A stretch of 64,000 nucleotides of DNA from Tenacibaculum dicentrarchi (GCF_964036635.1 NZ_OZ038524.1:411001-475000), one strand, 5' to 3'. Positions 36,387 to 46,980 are shown, counted from the first letter of the stretch. Notes: a model not told the origin generated them from the sequence alone. A program made the numbers and translations.

Positions 36387-37523
36387 TTATTTTAATCTTT
36401 TATGATTATTAATTTTATTAATAATATATAAATAATCTTCTCTATTATTAACAAAATCTAAATCAGAAACATCGATTACTAAAATATTTAATTCAGGTAC
36501 TTTTTTTATGAAATTACTATAGCCATCTTCTATTTTTTGTAAATAAGTTGCTGCTATATTTTGCTCGTAAGCTCTTCCTCTATGTTTTATATTTTCAAGT
36601 AAACGTTCGGTGTTTTGATATAAATACACATATAAATCGGGTTTTTTAACTTCTTTATAAAGTAAATCGAACATTTTTTGATACAAGGTATATTCTTCTT
36701 TTGGCAAGGTTACTTGTGCAAAAATTAAGGATTTAAAAATATAATAATCAGAAATAATACAGTTTTTAAGTGTATTAAACTGTGCCAAATCATCGGTTAA
36801 TTGCTGATATCTATCTGCTAAAAAACTCATTTCTAAAGGAAGGGCATAACGCTCTTTGTCTTGATAAAATTTAGGTAAAAAAGGATTATCGGCAAAACGT
36901 TCTAAAACAATTTTAGCCTTAAATTGCTCAGACATTATATTGGTTAGTGACGTTTTTCCTGCACCAATATTTCCTTCAATAGCAATGTATTTGTAAGTAC
37001 TTGATATTGTATCGGGTGTTTTTAAAGTTGTTTCTATTTTTGAAATTTTAGAGGTATCGGTACAATTTTTTAAGCAATCGTATAATGGTTTTTTAACTGT
37101 TGGATGAAGTGTTTTTTTGGCAATTTCAACCAATGGTACTAATACAAATTTACGTTGTAACATTCTAGGGTGTGGTACAATTACATTTTCTGAAAAAATA
37201 ATTTCATCATTATATAATAAAATATCTAAATCGATAATTCTATCAGTATAACCACCTTTGTTTTTTCGAGTTCTACCTAATTCATCTTCTAAATAAAGAA
37301 GGTTTTTAATCAATTTTTCAGGTGATAAGCAGGTACTAACTTTAATACAGGTATTGTAAAAATCGGCACCTTTAAAACCTAAAGAAGGTGTTTCATATAC
37401 CGAAGCAATTTGTTGAACAGTACCAATATTTTTACCAATTAAATTAATTGCATTTTGCAAGTTTTTTAGCCGATTACCTTGGTTAGTTCCTATTGATAAA
37501 TATGTAATTTGTTGTATCTTCAT
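36387..37523 (-). CDS. folK: FolK (HPPK) fused to a deoxynucleoside kinase
   Basis: A 378-residue fusion. Residues 1-165: 6-hydroxymethyl-7,8-dihydropterin pyrophosphokinase (YLSIGTNQGNRLKNL, LGRTRKNKGGYTDRIIDLDILLYND, VPHPRMLQRKFVLVPL), a folate enzyme. Residues about 172-378: deoxynucleoside kinase with P-loop EGNIGAGKTSL and the HRGRAYEQNI lid. The two activities lie in different pathways (folate and nucleotide salvage), both feeding DNA precursor supply. A separate, shorter dNK gene lies at 46366-46980. The coding frame is continuous with no sign of a sequencing fusion. Confidence 0.92.
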   Translation of the reverse strand: MKIQQITYLSIGTNQGNRLKNLQNAINLIGKNIGTVQQIASVYETPSLGFKGADFYNTCIKVSTCLSPEKLIKNLLYLEDELGRTRKNKGGYTDRIIDLDILLYNDEIIFSENVIVPHPRMLQRKFVLVPLVEIAKKTLHPTVKKPLYDCLKNCTDTSKISKIETTLKTPDTISSTYKYIAIEGNIGAGKTSLTNIMSEQFKAKIVLERFADNPFLPKFYQDKERYALPLEMSFLADRYQQLTDDLAQFNTLKNCIISDYYIFKSLIFAQVTLPKEEYTLYQKMFDLLYKEVKKPDLYVYLYQNTERLLENIKHRGRAYEQNIAATYLQKIEDGYSNFIKKVPELNILVIDVSDLDFVNNREDYLYIINKINNHKRLK

Positions 37524-37555
37524 AAAAAGACTACAAAGAAACTAAAAAAGAGTTA

Positions 37556-37996
37556 TTATTTAGCTATTCCTTTTAATTCTTTTAGTTTTTCTTCAGCGTC
37601 AATTTTATCGTTAAAGAATAAGTTTTTAGAATTAATAATAATATATTTTTCAAATACACTCGCTGTTTTACTCATTTTTACAGTAGTGTATTTCGTTGTT
37701 TTTAGTCTAAAGCTACTAATATCTCCAATTTTATCAAAAGTATAGGTTTGGGGTGTGCGAAATTGTTTCTTTAAAATTAAAGTGTTGTTTTCTGTTTTTG
37801 CAGTGCAAACAAATAAAAATAAGTAGCCTAAAAAACTAATAAGTGCTAAAATAATAATACTTCCAAAAATTATTTTACCGTTAATTCCTTGTTTTACAAC
37901 TGTATTTAAAATACTAGGAATTAATAGTATCGGAATAAATAAACTAAGGTATAAGCTTAAATTTGTGAATTTTGATGATAATTTAATAGTTTTCAT
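37556..37996 (-). CDS. Small membrane protein with PH-like C-terminal domain
   Basis: A 146-residue protein with two membrane helices (about residues 12-32 and 42-64) followed by a soluble beta-rich region (LILKKQFRTPQTYTFDKIGDIS) that resembles bacterial PH-like domains. I do not recognise a specific family. It starts upstream of the folK fusion (32-base gap) and may be co-transcribed with it. Confidence 0.6.
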   Translation of the reverse strand: MKTIKLSSKFTNLSLYLSLFIPILLIPSILNTVVKQGINGKIIFGSIIILALISFLGYLFLFVCTAKTENNTLILKKQFRTPQTYTFDKIGDISSFRLKTTKYTTVKMSKTASVFEKYIIINSKNLFFNDKIDAEEKLKELKGIAK

Positions 37997-38020
37997 ACAG
38001 TGTGATTTTTGCGAATATAA

Positions 38021-38049
38021 AAAAACCGCTAAATAAATTAGCGGTTTTT
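38021..38049 (-). terminator. Terminator after pnp
   Basis: Stem AAAAACCGCTAA / TTAGCGGTTTTT with a 5-base loop, 23 bases after the pnp stop. Confidence 0.85.
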
Positions 38050-38072
38050 AATATGATTTTAAAACGAGATGA

Positions 38073-40298
38073 TTAATCTTTTTTTACTTCTCTAGGCTCT
38101 CTTGGAGTTCTAGGTTTTCTATCATCACGATTTCTGTTATCTCTAGGCTTATTTTCTCTTGGTGGTCTTGCTACATAACCTTCTGGTTTTGGTAACAATG
38201 CTTTACGAGAAACTTTTTCTTTACGAGTTCTTGGGTCAAGTCCGAAATATTTTACTTCAAATACATCACCCATTTTAACTACGTCAGAAACATTTTCTGT
38301 ACGTTCCCAAGCTAATTCACTAACGTGTAATAAAACTTCGTTTCCTGGAGCTTCTGCATATTCTACAACAGCACCAAAATCTAACATTTTAATTACTTTT
38401 ACTTGATAAGAATTACCAACTTGAGGTTTAAAAAGCATAGACTCAATACGAGTAACAACTTTTTCAATTCCTTCAGGATTCGTTCCTAAAATTTCAATAA
38501 TTCCTTCTTCAGTTACAGCATCTTCAGTAATTACGATTGTAGTTTCTGTTTCTTTCTGTAATTCTTGAATATGTTTTCCACCTGGACCAATAAACGCTCC
38601 AATCATTTCATTAGGAATACGTCTGTTAATCATTTTAGGAGCATGTGCTTTTACTTCTTGATTTGCAGATTCAATAGTATCAGTTAATTTTCCTAAAATA
38701 TGTAAACGACCTGCACGAGCTTGTTTTAGTGCATTTACTAAAATTTCGTAACCTAATCCTTTAACTTTAATATCCATTTGACAAGCAGTAATTCCTTCAG
38801 AAGTACCAGTTACTTTAAAGTCCATATCACCTAAATGATCTTCATCCCCTAAAATATCAGATAAAACTGCGTAACGGTCACCATCAGAAATTAATCCCAT
38901 AGCAATACCAGAAACTGGTCTTGTCATTTTAACACCTGCATCCATTAAAGCCATTGTACCAGCACAAACAGTTGCCATTGAAGAAGAACCATTAGATTCT
39001 AATACTTCAGATACAACTCTTACTGTATAAGGACAATCAGCAGGAATCATTCCTTTTAAACCACGTTGTGCTAAGTTACCATGACCAACCTCTCTACGAG
39101 AAGTTCCTCTTAATGGACGAGCTTCACCTGTACAAAAAGGAGGGAAGTTATAATGTAAATAGAAATTTTCTTCACCTTCGTAAGATGGCATATCTATTTT
39201 GTTAGCATCTCTTGATGTTCCTAAAGTTACTGTTGCTAATGCTTGAGTTTCTCCACGAGTAAAAATTGATGAACCATGTGTTGATGGTAAATAATCTACT
39301 TCACACCAAATTGGTCTGATTTCATCAGTTTTACGTCCATCTAAACGTAATCCTTCCGCTAAAGTTAATTCTCTAACAGCATTTTTTTGAGATTTATTGA
39401 AATATTTTCCAACTAAATCACCATAATCAGCTAATTCTTCTTCAGTAAATGTAGCTTTTAACTCTTCTTTTACTTCAGCAAAAGCATTACTACGTTCTAC
39501 TTTAGAAGTACCTTTTTTAGCAATAGCATAACACTTATCGTAAGTAAATTCGTTTATTTTAGTTGCTAATTCTTCATCTTCTCTTTCTCCTTCGTATTCT
39601 CTTGTTTCTTTCTTTCCGAAAGCCTCCGCTAAACGAGTTTGAGCAGCACATTGTATTTTAATAGACTCGTGAGCAAATTTAATTGCCTCAGCCATTTCTT
39701 CTTCAGAAATTTCATCCATTTCACCTTCCACCATCATTACAGATTCTTCAGAAGCTCCAATCATCATATCAATGTCAGATGCTTCTAATTGCGCTCTAGT
39801 TGGGTTGATAACAAATTCTCCATTTACTCTAGCAACACGTGCTTCAGAAATAGGGCATTCGAAAGGGAAATCAGATAATTGAATAGCTGCAGAAGCTGCT
39901 AAACCTGCTAAAGCATCTGGCATCACATCTTCATCATGCGACATTAATTGAATCATTACCTGTACTTCCGAATGATAATCTTTTGGAAATAATGGACGTA
40001 AAACACGGTCTACTAAACGCATAGTTAATATTTCACCATCACTTGGTCTTGCTTCTCTTTTAAAGAAACCACCAGGGTAACGACCTGCGGCAGCAAACTT
40101 TTCTCTATAATCTACTGTTAAAGGTAAAAAATCTACTGTTCCTGCTTTGTAGCTAGATACAACAGTACATAACAACATTGCTTTTCCCATTTGAACAACA
40201 ACAGAACCATGGGCTTGTTTTGCTAGTTTACCCGTTTCTAATGAAATGGTTCTTCCATCTCCTAGGTCAATGACCTCTCTAAATACTTTTGGAATCAT
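38073..40298 (-). CDS. pnp: Polyribonucleotide nucleotidyltransferase
   Basis: A 741-residue PNPase: two RNase PH domains (for example [23 protein letters not shown] and [22 protein letters not shown]), a KH domain ([20 protein letters not shown]), an S1 domain ([13 protein letters not shown]) and a basic Arg/Asp/Lys-rich tail from about residue 690. It degrades RNA from the 3' end using phosphate. It follows rpsO, the common rpsO-pnp order, but with a terminator and 184 bases between them. Confidence 0.96.
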   Translation of the reverse strand: MIPKVFREVIDLGDGRTISLETGKLAKQAHGSVVVQMGKAMLLCTVVSSYKAGTVDFLPLTVDYREKFAAAGRYPGGFFKREARPSDGEILTMRLVDRVLRPLFPKDYHSEVQVMIQLMSHDEDVMPDALAGLAASAAIQLSDFPFECPISEARVARVNGEFVINPTRAQLEASDIDMMIGASEESVMMVEGEMDEISEEEMAEAIKFAHESIKIQCAAQTRLAEAFGKKETREYEGEREDEELATKINEFTYDKCYAIAKKGTSKVERSNAFAEVKEELKATFTEEELADYGDLVGKYFNKSQKNAVRELTLAEGLRLDGRKTDEIRPIWCEVDYLPSTHGSSIFTRGETQALATVTLGTSRDANKIDMPSYEGEENFYLHYNFPPFCTGEARPLRGTSRREVGHGNLAQRGLKGMIPADCPYTVRVVSEVLESNGSSSMATVCAGTMALMDAGVKMTRPVSGIAMGLISDGDRYAVLSDILGDEDHLGDMDFKVTGTSEGITACQMDIKVKGLGYEILVNALKQARAGRLHILGKLTDTIESANQEVKAHAPKMINRRIPNEMIGAFIGPGGKHIQELQKETETTIVITEDAVTEEGIIEILGTNPEGIEKVVTRIESMLFKPQVGNSYQVKVIKMLDFGAVVEYAEAPGNEVLLHVSELAWERTENVSDVVKMGDVFEVKYFGLDPRTRKEKVSRKALLPKPEGYVARPPRENKPRDNRNRDDRKPRTPREPREVKKD

Positions 40299-40444
40299 AA
40301 ATTTTAATTCTAAATTTTTAAATTGTTTGTTGTTGTTGTGTTGTTATTTTGTTGTTGCAATGGAAATTCAAAATTGTTGTTAAAAATTTTGAGTTTTTTA
40401 TATAAATTTCTATTAGTTAGACAGAAATGAATTTTTAGGTATAA

Positions 40445-40475
40445 AAAAAGAGGCACGTTTATAGAGCCTCTTTTT
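40445..40475 (-). terminator. Terminator after rpsO
   Basis: Stem AAAAAGAGGC / GCCTCTTTTT just past the rpsO stop. The rest of the rpsO-pnp gap (40299-40444) is AT-rich with several TTG repeats and no ORF. Confidence 0.75.
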
Positions 40476-40482
40476 GTGAGAA

Positions 40483-40752
40483 TTATTTTCTAATTCCTAA
40501 TTCTTTGATAATAGCACGATATCTTGTAATATCTTTTTTCTTTAAGTAATCAAGTAAGCTTCTACGTTTTCCTACCATTTTCACTAATGAACGCTCTGTG
40601 TTAAAATCTTTACGATTTTTCTTTAAGTGCTCCGTTAAGTGGTTAATTCTAAAAGTGAACAAAGCAATTTGTCCTTCCGAAGTTCCAGTATCAGCTTTAC
40701 TTTTACCGTGTTTTTCGAATAATCCTTCTTTTACTTCTTTTGTTAAATACAT
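40483..40752 (-). CDS. rpsO: 30S ribosomal protein S15
   Basis: An 89-residue S15 with all hallmark segments (DTGTSEGQIALFTFRINHLTEHLKKN, RSLVKMVGKRRSLLDYLKKKD). It binds 16S rRNA early in 30S assembly. Length is normal. Confidence 0.97.
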   Translation of the reverse strand: MYLTKEVKEGLFEKHGKSKADTGTSEGQIALFTFRINHLTEHLKKNRKDFNTERSLVKMVGKRRSLLDYLKKKDITRYRAIIKELGIRK

Positions 40753-40871
40753 TCCAATATTATTTAAATGATTTTTATGTACATCAATGAGTTATTCATT
40801 GAAGTTGCAAATGTACAAATAAAATTTTAGTTGAATTGAGAGAATCGTTGTTTTTGTGTAGATAAAAAACA

Positions 40872-40898
40872 AAAAAGTCAGCAATTTCTGACTTTTAA
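40872..40898 (-). terminator. Terminator after accD
   Basis: Stem AAAAGTCAG / CTGACTTTT with an A/T border, directly after the accD stop. Confidence 0.75.
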
Positions 40899-40900
40899 TT

Positions 40901-41758
40901 TTACGCTCTAATAGGTTGATTTTGTATCAAGTCTATATATAAATTCACTTGTTTTTTTAATTCTTTACGTTCGTAAATTGCGTCTAAGAATCCATGTTCT
41001 AGTACAAATTCAGAACGTTGAAATCCTTCGGGTAAATCTTTTCCTGTGGTATCTTTTACTACACGAGGTCCTGCAAAAGCAATTAAAGCATTTGGTTCAG
41101 CAATATTAATATCACCTAACATAGCAAATGAAGCTGTTGTACCTCCTGTTGTAGGATCGGTACATAATGAAATGTACGGAAGTTTAGCTTCGGCTAATTG
41201 TGCTAATTTTGCAGAAGTTTTTACTAATTGCATTAAAGATAAAGAAGCTTCCATCATACGTGCTCCTCCTGATTTTGAGACCATTAAGAAAGGAAGTTGA
41301 TTTTTAATAGCATAATCAATTGCTCTGGCTATTTTTTCTCCTACTACAGATCCCATTGATCCTCCAATAAAAGCGAAATCCATTGCGGCAATCACAATAT
41401 CTTTTCCGTTTGATTTACCTACTGCTGTACGAACAGCATCTTTTAACCCCGTTTTCTTTTGTGCCGCTTTTAAACGGTCGGGATAATTTTTAGTATCTTC
41501 AAAATTTAAAGGATCTTTAGAGGTTAGTGCTGAATTTAATTCTTTAAATTTATTGTTATCAAAAAATAATTCAAAATATTCATTACTTCCAATACGAACA
41601 TGGTAGCCGTCTTCAGGGCTTACATATAAGTTTTTCTTTAATTCTTCTGTATCAATAACCTTACCACTTGGAGTTTTATACCACAAGCCTTTAGGCGTAT
41701 CTTTTTTTTGTTCGGTAGGGGTTTGAATCCCTTTGTCTTTACGTTTAAACCAAGCCAT
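40901..41758 (-). CDS. accD: Acetyl-CoA carboxylase carboxyltransferase subunit beta
   Basis: A 285-residue crotonase-fold carboxyltransferase ([46 protein letters not shown]). It transfers the carboxyl group from biotin to acetyl-CoA. The N-terminal four-Cys zinc ribbon of the E. coli enzyme is missing: the first pair falls at TPSG (29-32) and the second at SPED (47-50), with no Cys at either. In E. coli the ribbon binds nucleic acid and substrate, so regulation may differ here. This form is probably common in Flavobacteriaceae. Confidence 0.95.
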   Translation of the reverse strand: MAWFKRKDKGIQTPTEQKKDTPKGLWYKTPSGKVIDTEELKKNLYVSPEDGYHVRIGSNEYFELFFDNNKFKELNSALTSKDPLNFEDTKNYPDRLKAAQKKTGLKDAVRTAVGKSNGKDIVIAAMDFAFIGGSMGSVVGEKIARAIDYAIKNQLPFLMVSKSGGARMMEASLSLMQLVKTSAKLAQLAEAKLPYISLCTDPTTGGTTASFAMLGDINIAEPNALIAFAGPRVVKDTTGKDLPEGFQRSEFVLEHGFLDAIYERKELKKQVNLYIDLIQNQPIRA

Positions 41759-41869
41759 AGTTTAGTTTATGTTTTGTTGTTTGTTAGTAATTAACTCATT
41801 CATTTTAAGAAAAGAGCCGACGACAAATGTAAATTATTTTTGCGAACTTTACTTTTTATAAATTAAAAA

Positions 41870-41895
41870 AAGCACTTAGAGGGTTCTAAGTGCTT
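41870..41895 (-). terminator. Terminator after fbaA
   Basis: Stem AAGCACTTAGA / TCTAAGTGCTT, 52 bases past the fbaA stop. Confidence 0.8.
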
Positions 41896-41946
41896 ATTTA
41901 TAGTTTGTTATAACAGTATGTAATCAGTTATAATTTATTTTAATTC

Positions 41947-43014
41947 TTATAAAGTGTTTACGTTGTTTAAGTCTTCAAAAGCTTTTTTTAGACGGGTTTT
42001 GAAAGTTAATTCTCCTTCACGTAGCCATTTACGTGGGTCGTAATATTTTTTATTTGGTTGTTCCGAATCGTCAGGGTTACCAATTTGACTTGCTATATAG
42101 TCTTTTTTAGCTAAGATATAATCACGAGCTCCTTCAGTAAAAGCGTATTGTAAATCAGTATCAATATTCATTTTAATTGTACCATAACCAATAGCTTCTC
42201 TAATTTCTTCTAAGGTAGAACCTGATCCTCCGTGAAAAACAAAATCGATAGTATTATGAGGTACATTGTACTTTTCAGAAATATATTCTTGAGAATTTTT
42301 TAAAATTTTTGGTGTTAATTTTACATTTCCAGGCTTGTAAACTCCGTGAACATTACCAAAAGCAGCAGCAATGGTAAACTGATTGCTTACTTTCATTAAT
42401 TCTTCATAAGCATAAGCAACTTCTTCGGGTTGTGTGTATAATTTAGAAACATCAACGTCAGAATTGTCAACACCATCTTCTTCACCACCTGTAATTCCTA
42501 ATTCAATTTCTAAAGTCATCCCTATTTTACTCATACGAGCTAGGTATTTCTTACAGATTTCGATATTTTCTTCTAACGGTTCTTCAGATAAATCAATCAT
42601 ATGAGAACTGTATAATGATTTTCCTGTTTCTTTATAAAACTGTTCACTTGCATCAAGTAAACCATCAATCCAAGGTAATAATTTTTTAGCAGCGTGGTCG
42701 GTATGTAAAATTACTGGAATATCATAAGCTTCGGCTAATAAATGCACGTGTTTTGCACCTGCAACAGCACCTGCAATAGCTGCTTTTTCATCTTTGTTTG
42801 ATAACCCTTTACCAGCATTAAATTGTGCACCACCATTAGAAAATTGAATAATTACGGGTGAATTTAATTCTTTTGCGGTTTCTAAAACGGTATTTACGGA
42901 GCTAGAACCTACAACATTTACAGCAGGTAAGGCAAATTTTTTATCTTTTGCTAATTGAAATATTGCTTGGACTTCTTTTCCGGTGGCAACTCCAGCTTTA
43001 ATAGTATGAGACAT
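41947..43014 (-). CDS. fbaA: Class II fructose-bisphosphate aldolase
   Basis: About 355 residues with class II signatures: zinc His in VILHTDHAAKK and the FAFGNVHGVY-type loop (AAFGNVHGVYKPGN), GGSGSTLEEIREAI, and the active-site region MNIDTDLQYAFTEG. It interconverts fructose 1,6-bisphosphate with the two triose phosphates. The ATG at 43014 (MSHTIKAG) is preferred; the 15-residue extension to 43059 is not family-like. Confidence 0.95.
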   Translation of the reverse strand: MSHTIKAGVATGKEVQAIFQLAKDKKFALPAVNVVGSSSVNTVLETAKELNSPVIIQFSNGGAQFNAGKGLSNKDEKAAIAGAVAGAKHVHLLAEAYDIPVILHTDHAAKKLLPWIDGLLDASEQFYKETGKSLYSSHMIDLSEEPLEENIEICKKYLARMSKIGMTLEIELGITGGEEDGVDNSDVDVSKLYTQPEEVAYAYEELMKVSNQFTIAAAFGNVHGVYKPGNVKLTPKILKNSQEYISEKYNVPHNTIDFVFHGGSGSTLEEIREAIGYGTIKMNIDTDLQYAFTEGARDYILAKKDYIASQIGNPDDSEQPNKKYYDPRKWLREGELTFKTRLKKAFEDLNNVNTL

Positions 43015-43116
43015 TGTGTTATGTTTTTTAGTTGTGTTAAGTTGTTTTAGGCGTGTCAAAAATAAGAAATTTTAAATGCTTTTGTTTACAATAACTGCTT
43101 GCTACTTGTTAAATTT

Positions 43117-45567
43117 TTAAAAAGGATAATTAATTCCGATATTTAATATAGAATTTGAAAAATTATGATTTTTAAACCATCGGTCATTTTTTAAATAAGG
43201 TTCGTGCATTTTAAAGCCTAAATCTAATCTTGCAATTAAAAAGCTAAAATCGTATCGAAGCCCAAAACCTGAGCCAACAGCAATATCTGTTATTGATTTT
43301 AGTTGATTAAATTTAGCAACATCATCTATATATTTAGAATTGGTGATATCCCAAATATTTCCTGTATCAAAAAATAAAGCGCCTTTTAAAGCGCCAATAA
43401 CGTTAAATCGATATTCAAAACTCGATAAAAATTTTAAACTTCCTATATTATATTCTAATCCTGGTTGTCGTGTTCCAGGTCCTAAAGAGTAGGTTATCCA
43501 GGCTCTAACATCATTAGAACCACCTGTAAAATAACTGCGTGAAAAAGGAATACTAGCATTATTATAGGTTATAATTGCTCCTAAAAATGTACGATGTGCT
43601 AAAACGGTATTATTTCCTAAATTCCAATATTTTTTATATTCAACATCTGCTTTAAAATATTGAGCGATAGGAATTTTTAAAACTGTTTTTTGATTTCGAT
43701 TATTTGTTTTTTTAGATATAACTCCCATTAAGTTTCCAGCATTAGCAACTCGAAATTTAAGGAAAGAAAAATTAGTATCTTTGCTATTTAGTTGATTATT
43801 ATACGTGTAGGTAAAAGCAATTTCAGGGATTAAAAAATCGGAAGTAATAATATTGTATCTGTTAAAAATATTAAGGTTATTCTGATATTTTAAAGGTTGG
43901 GTGTTTTTAAACGAACCATCGGTAGCAATATTTTGCATAAATTGTAAAATATCGGTTGAGTTACCAGGCTGATTTGTAGGTAATTTATATTTAGAAGAGG
44001 CAGTTGCTACTTGTTTCAGCTTAAAATATTCTGAATTATAAATGCTAAAGTAATTATTAACATTTAAGTTTCTAATATATTGTACATTGAGTAATTCTAG
44101 TTGTAATGATTTTTGCTTGTTGTAAACCCATTTATAATCTAAGCCAATGGTAATATTCTGATTATCTAATCCAATATTTTTTTGATTACCCAATCCAATT
44201 AAAAATTTTGTTTTAGGAAACATTTTCTTCGGAATAAGTCTTTTTAGTCCAAAAGGTGCTACAAAACGAGGAATTCCTAAAGTAAGGTCAGCGCCAATTT
44301 CCCACCCAAGCCCGTTGTTAGAATTAAAGTAAGAGCCAAAAGTAGAGAATTTAAATATTTCAGCACCTTTAAAAGCATTTCGGTTAATTAACGAATATTT
44401 TAAAGAAATATCAAAATTTCTAATATTAGAACGAGACAATTCAGCATCAAAACCTAAAGTGTATTTTTCAATAGGTGTTAAAAAAATATTTGCATTTAAT
44501 TCGGTATCATTTAATTCATCATATCGAATAGAGGTTGTTTTAAAGTTTTTTAATCCTCTTAAATGTTTTCTAGTTAATTTTTTAGAAAAATCACTATAAA
44601 CCGTATTTGGTTTTATAAATAATGATTGTGCAAGTATTTTAGGATTGTATTTTAATTTTTTATGTGCATAAAAAGTAATTCCTTTGTATAAAACAGTGTC
44701 TTTGTAAACGTTGTTTCGTTTATTATAGGTATAATCGGTATATACATTGATTTTCTTTATGTTTTGAACTTTAAAAGGAATAACTCTATCAGAAATATTA
44801 ATGTTTACTTTTGTTTTCTGATAATTTTGAAGTGTATCATTTTCAAACGAAATATAATTTTCATTAAAATGATAAATTCCTTTATTTCTAAAAAAAGTAA
44901 CTAGCCTATTTGCTTCTTTAACAAAATGTTCATCTTTATATTGATTTCCTGCTTGAAGAAAACTGTTTTCTTTTGATTTTTTGTACAAAGAATCAAGGGC
45001 TGGAGAAGCTATTTTAGTTTTAATTAAACTTAAAAACGAAGGTTTTCCTTTTGTTATTTGATAAGAAATACTACCTTTTTTAGTATCAATAGTATCTTTT
45101 TTAAAGGAAACTTTAGCCCTAAAATATCCTTCTGTTTGAAAGTAGGCATTTAAATTATCCGCAGTTTTTTTTGTTTTTTTATCATCAATAATAATAGGAG
45201 CTTCACCACTGTTTAAAAACCAGCGATTGATTCCTATAAAAGATTTAGCTACAGATATACTTTGTTTTTCAGAAAATCCTTTCTTAAAAAACGAATATAT
45301 TTTTGGGTTTTTAAAACCCCATTTCGCGGGTGATTTTGCTCCCTTCGGATTTCCTAAATTATAAAAATACAGTGATAATGGAACTCCTAAGGCTTTTGCA
45401 TTAGGACGTTGCATTAGTAATTCTGTAATATTTTGATTTGTATTTTTTACACTGTCAATATAAACTGTATTTTTTGTTAGTAATAATTCGTTTTTTTTAA
45501 CAAATTTTATGGTACTACAAGCACTGAATAAGATGACTAATAAAAAGAAGAAAGAAAGTTTTTTCAT
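43117..45567 (-). CDS. tamL: TamL, BamA/TamA-family outer-membrane lipoprotein
   Basis: An 816-residue lipoprotein (lipobox LFSACS, Cys17) with N-terminal POTRA-like repeats and a C-terminal Omp85 barrel (RSYFTGGSNDVRAW, a form of the VRGF/Y motif, then DTGNIWDI). Bacteroidota use this lipidated TamA relative together with TamB to move lipids or proteins through the envelope. It is divergent from the rRNA methyltransferase gene. Length and the lipid anchor distinguish it from bamA at 19342. Confidence 0.9.
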   Translation of the reverse strand: MKKLSFFFLLVILFSACSTIKFVKKNELLLTKNTVYIDSVKNTNQNITELLMQRPNAKALGVPLSLYFYNLGNPKGAKSPAKWGFKNPKIYSFFKKGFSEKQSISVAKSFIGINRWFLNSGEAPIIIDDKKTKKTADNLNAYFQTEGYFRAKVSFKKDTIDTKKGSISYQITKGKPSFLSLIKTKIASPALDSLYKKSKENSFLQAGNQYKDEHFVKEANRLVTFFRNKGIYHFNENYISFENDTLQNYQKTKVNINISDRVIPFKVQNIKKINVYTDYTYNKRNNVYKDTVLYKGITFYAHKKLKYNPKILAQSLFIKPNTVYSDFSKKLTRKHLRGLKNFKTTSIRYDELNDTELNANIFLTPIEKYTLGFDAELSRSNIRNFDISLKYSLINRNAFKGAEIFKFSTFGSYFNSNNGLGWEIGADLTLGIPRFVAPFGLKRLIPKKMFPKTKFLIGLGNQKNIGLDNQNITIGLDYKWVYNKQKSLQLELLNVQYIRNLNVNNYFSIYNSEYFKLKQVATASSKYKLPTNQPGNSTDILQFMQNIATDGSFKNTQPLKYQNNLNIFNRYNIITSDFLIPEIAFTYTYNNQLNSKDTNFSFLKFRVANAGNLMGVISKKTNNRNQKTVLKIPIAQYFKADVEYKKYWNLGNNTVLAHRTFLGAIITYNNASIPFSRSYFTGGSNDVRAWITYSLGPGTRQPGLEYNIGSLKFLSSFEYRFNVIGALKGALFFDTGNIWDITNSKYIDDVAKFNQLKSITDIAVGSGFGLRYDFSFLIARLDLGFKMHEPYLKNDRWFKNHNFSNSILNIGINYPF

Positions 45568-45639
45568 TAACTTTACGGCTGGTATTTGAGTATCAAAAAT
45601 ACTGTTTTTTAGTGATTATAATATGTTAAAAAAATAATA

Positions 45640-46374
45640 ATGAGTTTATCTAAAAACAATTTAAAGTTAATAACGAGTTTACAGCAAAAAAAGTATCGAC
45701 AAAAACATCAATTATTTGTTGCTGAAGGGGTAAAGGTTGTTACCGAATTATTAAAGTCATCAGTAGAGGTAGCGCATATATTTACGGTAGACGCTTCTTT
45801 CGAAATGGCTAATAATGTTCAAAGTACGCTTATTTCAGAAGTTGAATTAAAGAAAATAAGTACGTTAAAAAAACCAAATAAAGTTTTAGGGTTGTTTAAA
45901 ATTCCTGAAGAAAAGGAGCAAGATAGCGCTAATTTTACACTTGCTTTAGATGAGGTAAATGACCCAGGTAATTTAGGAACTATTATTCGGTTGTGTGATT
46001 GGTTTGGTATTACCGAGTTGGTTTGCTCTAAAAATACGGTAGATTGTTATAATCAAAAAGTAGTGCAATCAACCATGGGATCTTTAACGAGGGTAAATAT
46101 TTCGTACGTTGATTTACCAAGTTTTTTAACAGAAACACCATTAGCCATTTATACTGCCGATATGGATGGCGAAAATATTTATAAAGCAAACCTTCCTGAA
46201 AAAGCAGTTTTAGTAATGGGAAATGAGGCAAATGGAATTTCAAATAAAATAGCAGCTATTGTAAAACATAAATTAACGATTCCTAGATTTGGTGATATTC
46301 AAAAAACAGAAAGTTTAAATGTAGCTACAGCAACTGCTATTTTATTAAGTGAATTTAAAAGAAGTTTAGTTTAA
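45640..46374 (+). CDS. TrmH/SpoU family RNA 2'-O-methyltransferase
   Basis: A 244-residue SPOUT methyltransferase: N-terminal substrate-binding domain (FVAEGVKVVTELLKSS) and the three family motifs DEVNDPGNLGTIIRLCDWFG, VMGNEANGIS and TESLNVATATAILL. It methylates ribose in rRNA or tRNA; the target base is not decided by sequence. Its stop overlaps the convergent dNK gene by 9 bases. Confidence 0.88.
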   Translation: MSLSKNNLKLITSLQQKKYRQKHQLFVAEGVKVVTELLKSSVEVAHIFTVDASFEMANNVQSTLISEVELKKISTLKKPNKVLGLFKIPEEKEQDSANFTLALDEVNDPGNLGTIIRLCDWFGITELVCSKNTVDCYNQKVVQSTMGSLTRVNISYVDLPSFLTETPLAIYTADMDGENIYKANLPEKAVLVMGNEANGISNKIAAIVKHKLTIPRFGDIQKTESLNVATATAILLSEFKRSLV

Positions 46375-46980
46375 CTTCTTAATTTGAGCATCTATTTTAT
46401 CAATAATAAATTTTAAATCTTTTTTATTATTGATAAAATCTAAATTATCGACATCAATAATTAGTAGTTTTCCTTTAGTGTACTCACTAATCCAAGCTTC
46501 GTAACGTTCGTTTAATCTGGTTAAATACTCAACGCTAATAGCGTTTTCATAGTCTCTACCACGTTTGTGAATTTGCCCAAGAAGGGTAGCTGTATCTGCA
46601 CGTAAATAAATTAATAAGTCGGGAGGGGTAACTAAGTTTTCCATTAATTCGAATAATGAAGAGTAGTTACTAAAATCACGATTAGTCATTAATCCCATAG
46701 CGTGTAGGTTGGGTGCAAAAATATGAGCGTCTTCATAAATAGTTCTATCTTGAATTATTTTTTTTCCAGACTCTCTTAATTCTAAAACCTGACGAAAACG
46801 GCTGTTTAAAAAGTATACTTGCAAATTAAAAGACCAACGTTCCATTTCACCATAAAAATCATCCAAATAAGGATTTTCGTCTACTGATTCATAATGAGGC
46901 TCCCAATCGTAATGTTTGGCTAATAGATTCGTTAACGTGGTTTTTCCTGCGCCTATATTTCCGGCAATTGCTATATGCAT
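46366..46980 (-). CDS. Deoxynucleoside kinase
   Basis: A 204-residue deoxynucleoside kinase: P-loop AGNIGAGKTTL, the DRTIYEDAHIFA motif and the lid HKRGRDYENAI. It phosphorylates deoxyribonucleosides for salvage. A second copy of the fold is fused to FolK at 36387-37523, so this genome holds at least two. Specificity (dA, dG, dC or dT) is not evident. Confidence 0.9.
   Translation of the reverse strand: MHIAIAGNIGAGKTTLTNLLAKHYDWEPHYESVDENPYLDDFYGEMERWSFNLQVYFLNSRFRQVLELRESGKKIIQDRTIYEDAHIFAPNLHAMGLMTNRDFSNYSSLFELMENLVTPPDLLIYLRADTATLLGQIHKRGRDYENAISVEYLTRLNERYEAWISEYTKGKLLIIDVDNLDFINNKKDLKFIIDKIDAQIKKLN

Noticed and set aside
40299-40444. TTG-rich repeats upstream of pnp as a regulatory array
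   Set aside because: Short, irregular and AT-rich; no conserved spacing or symmetry that would support a binding array.
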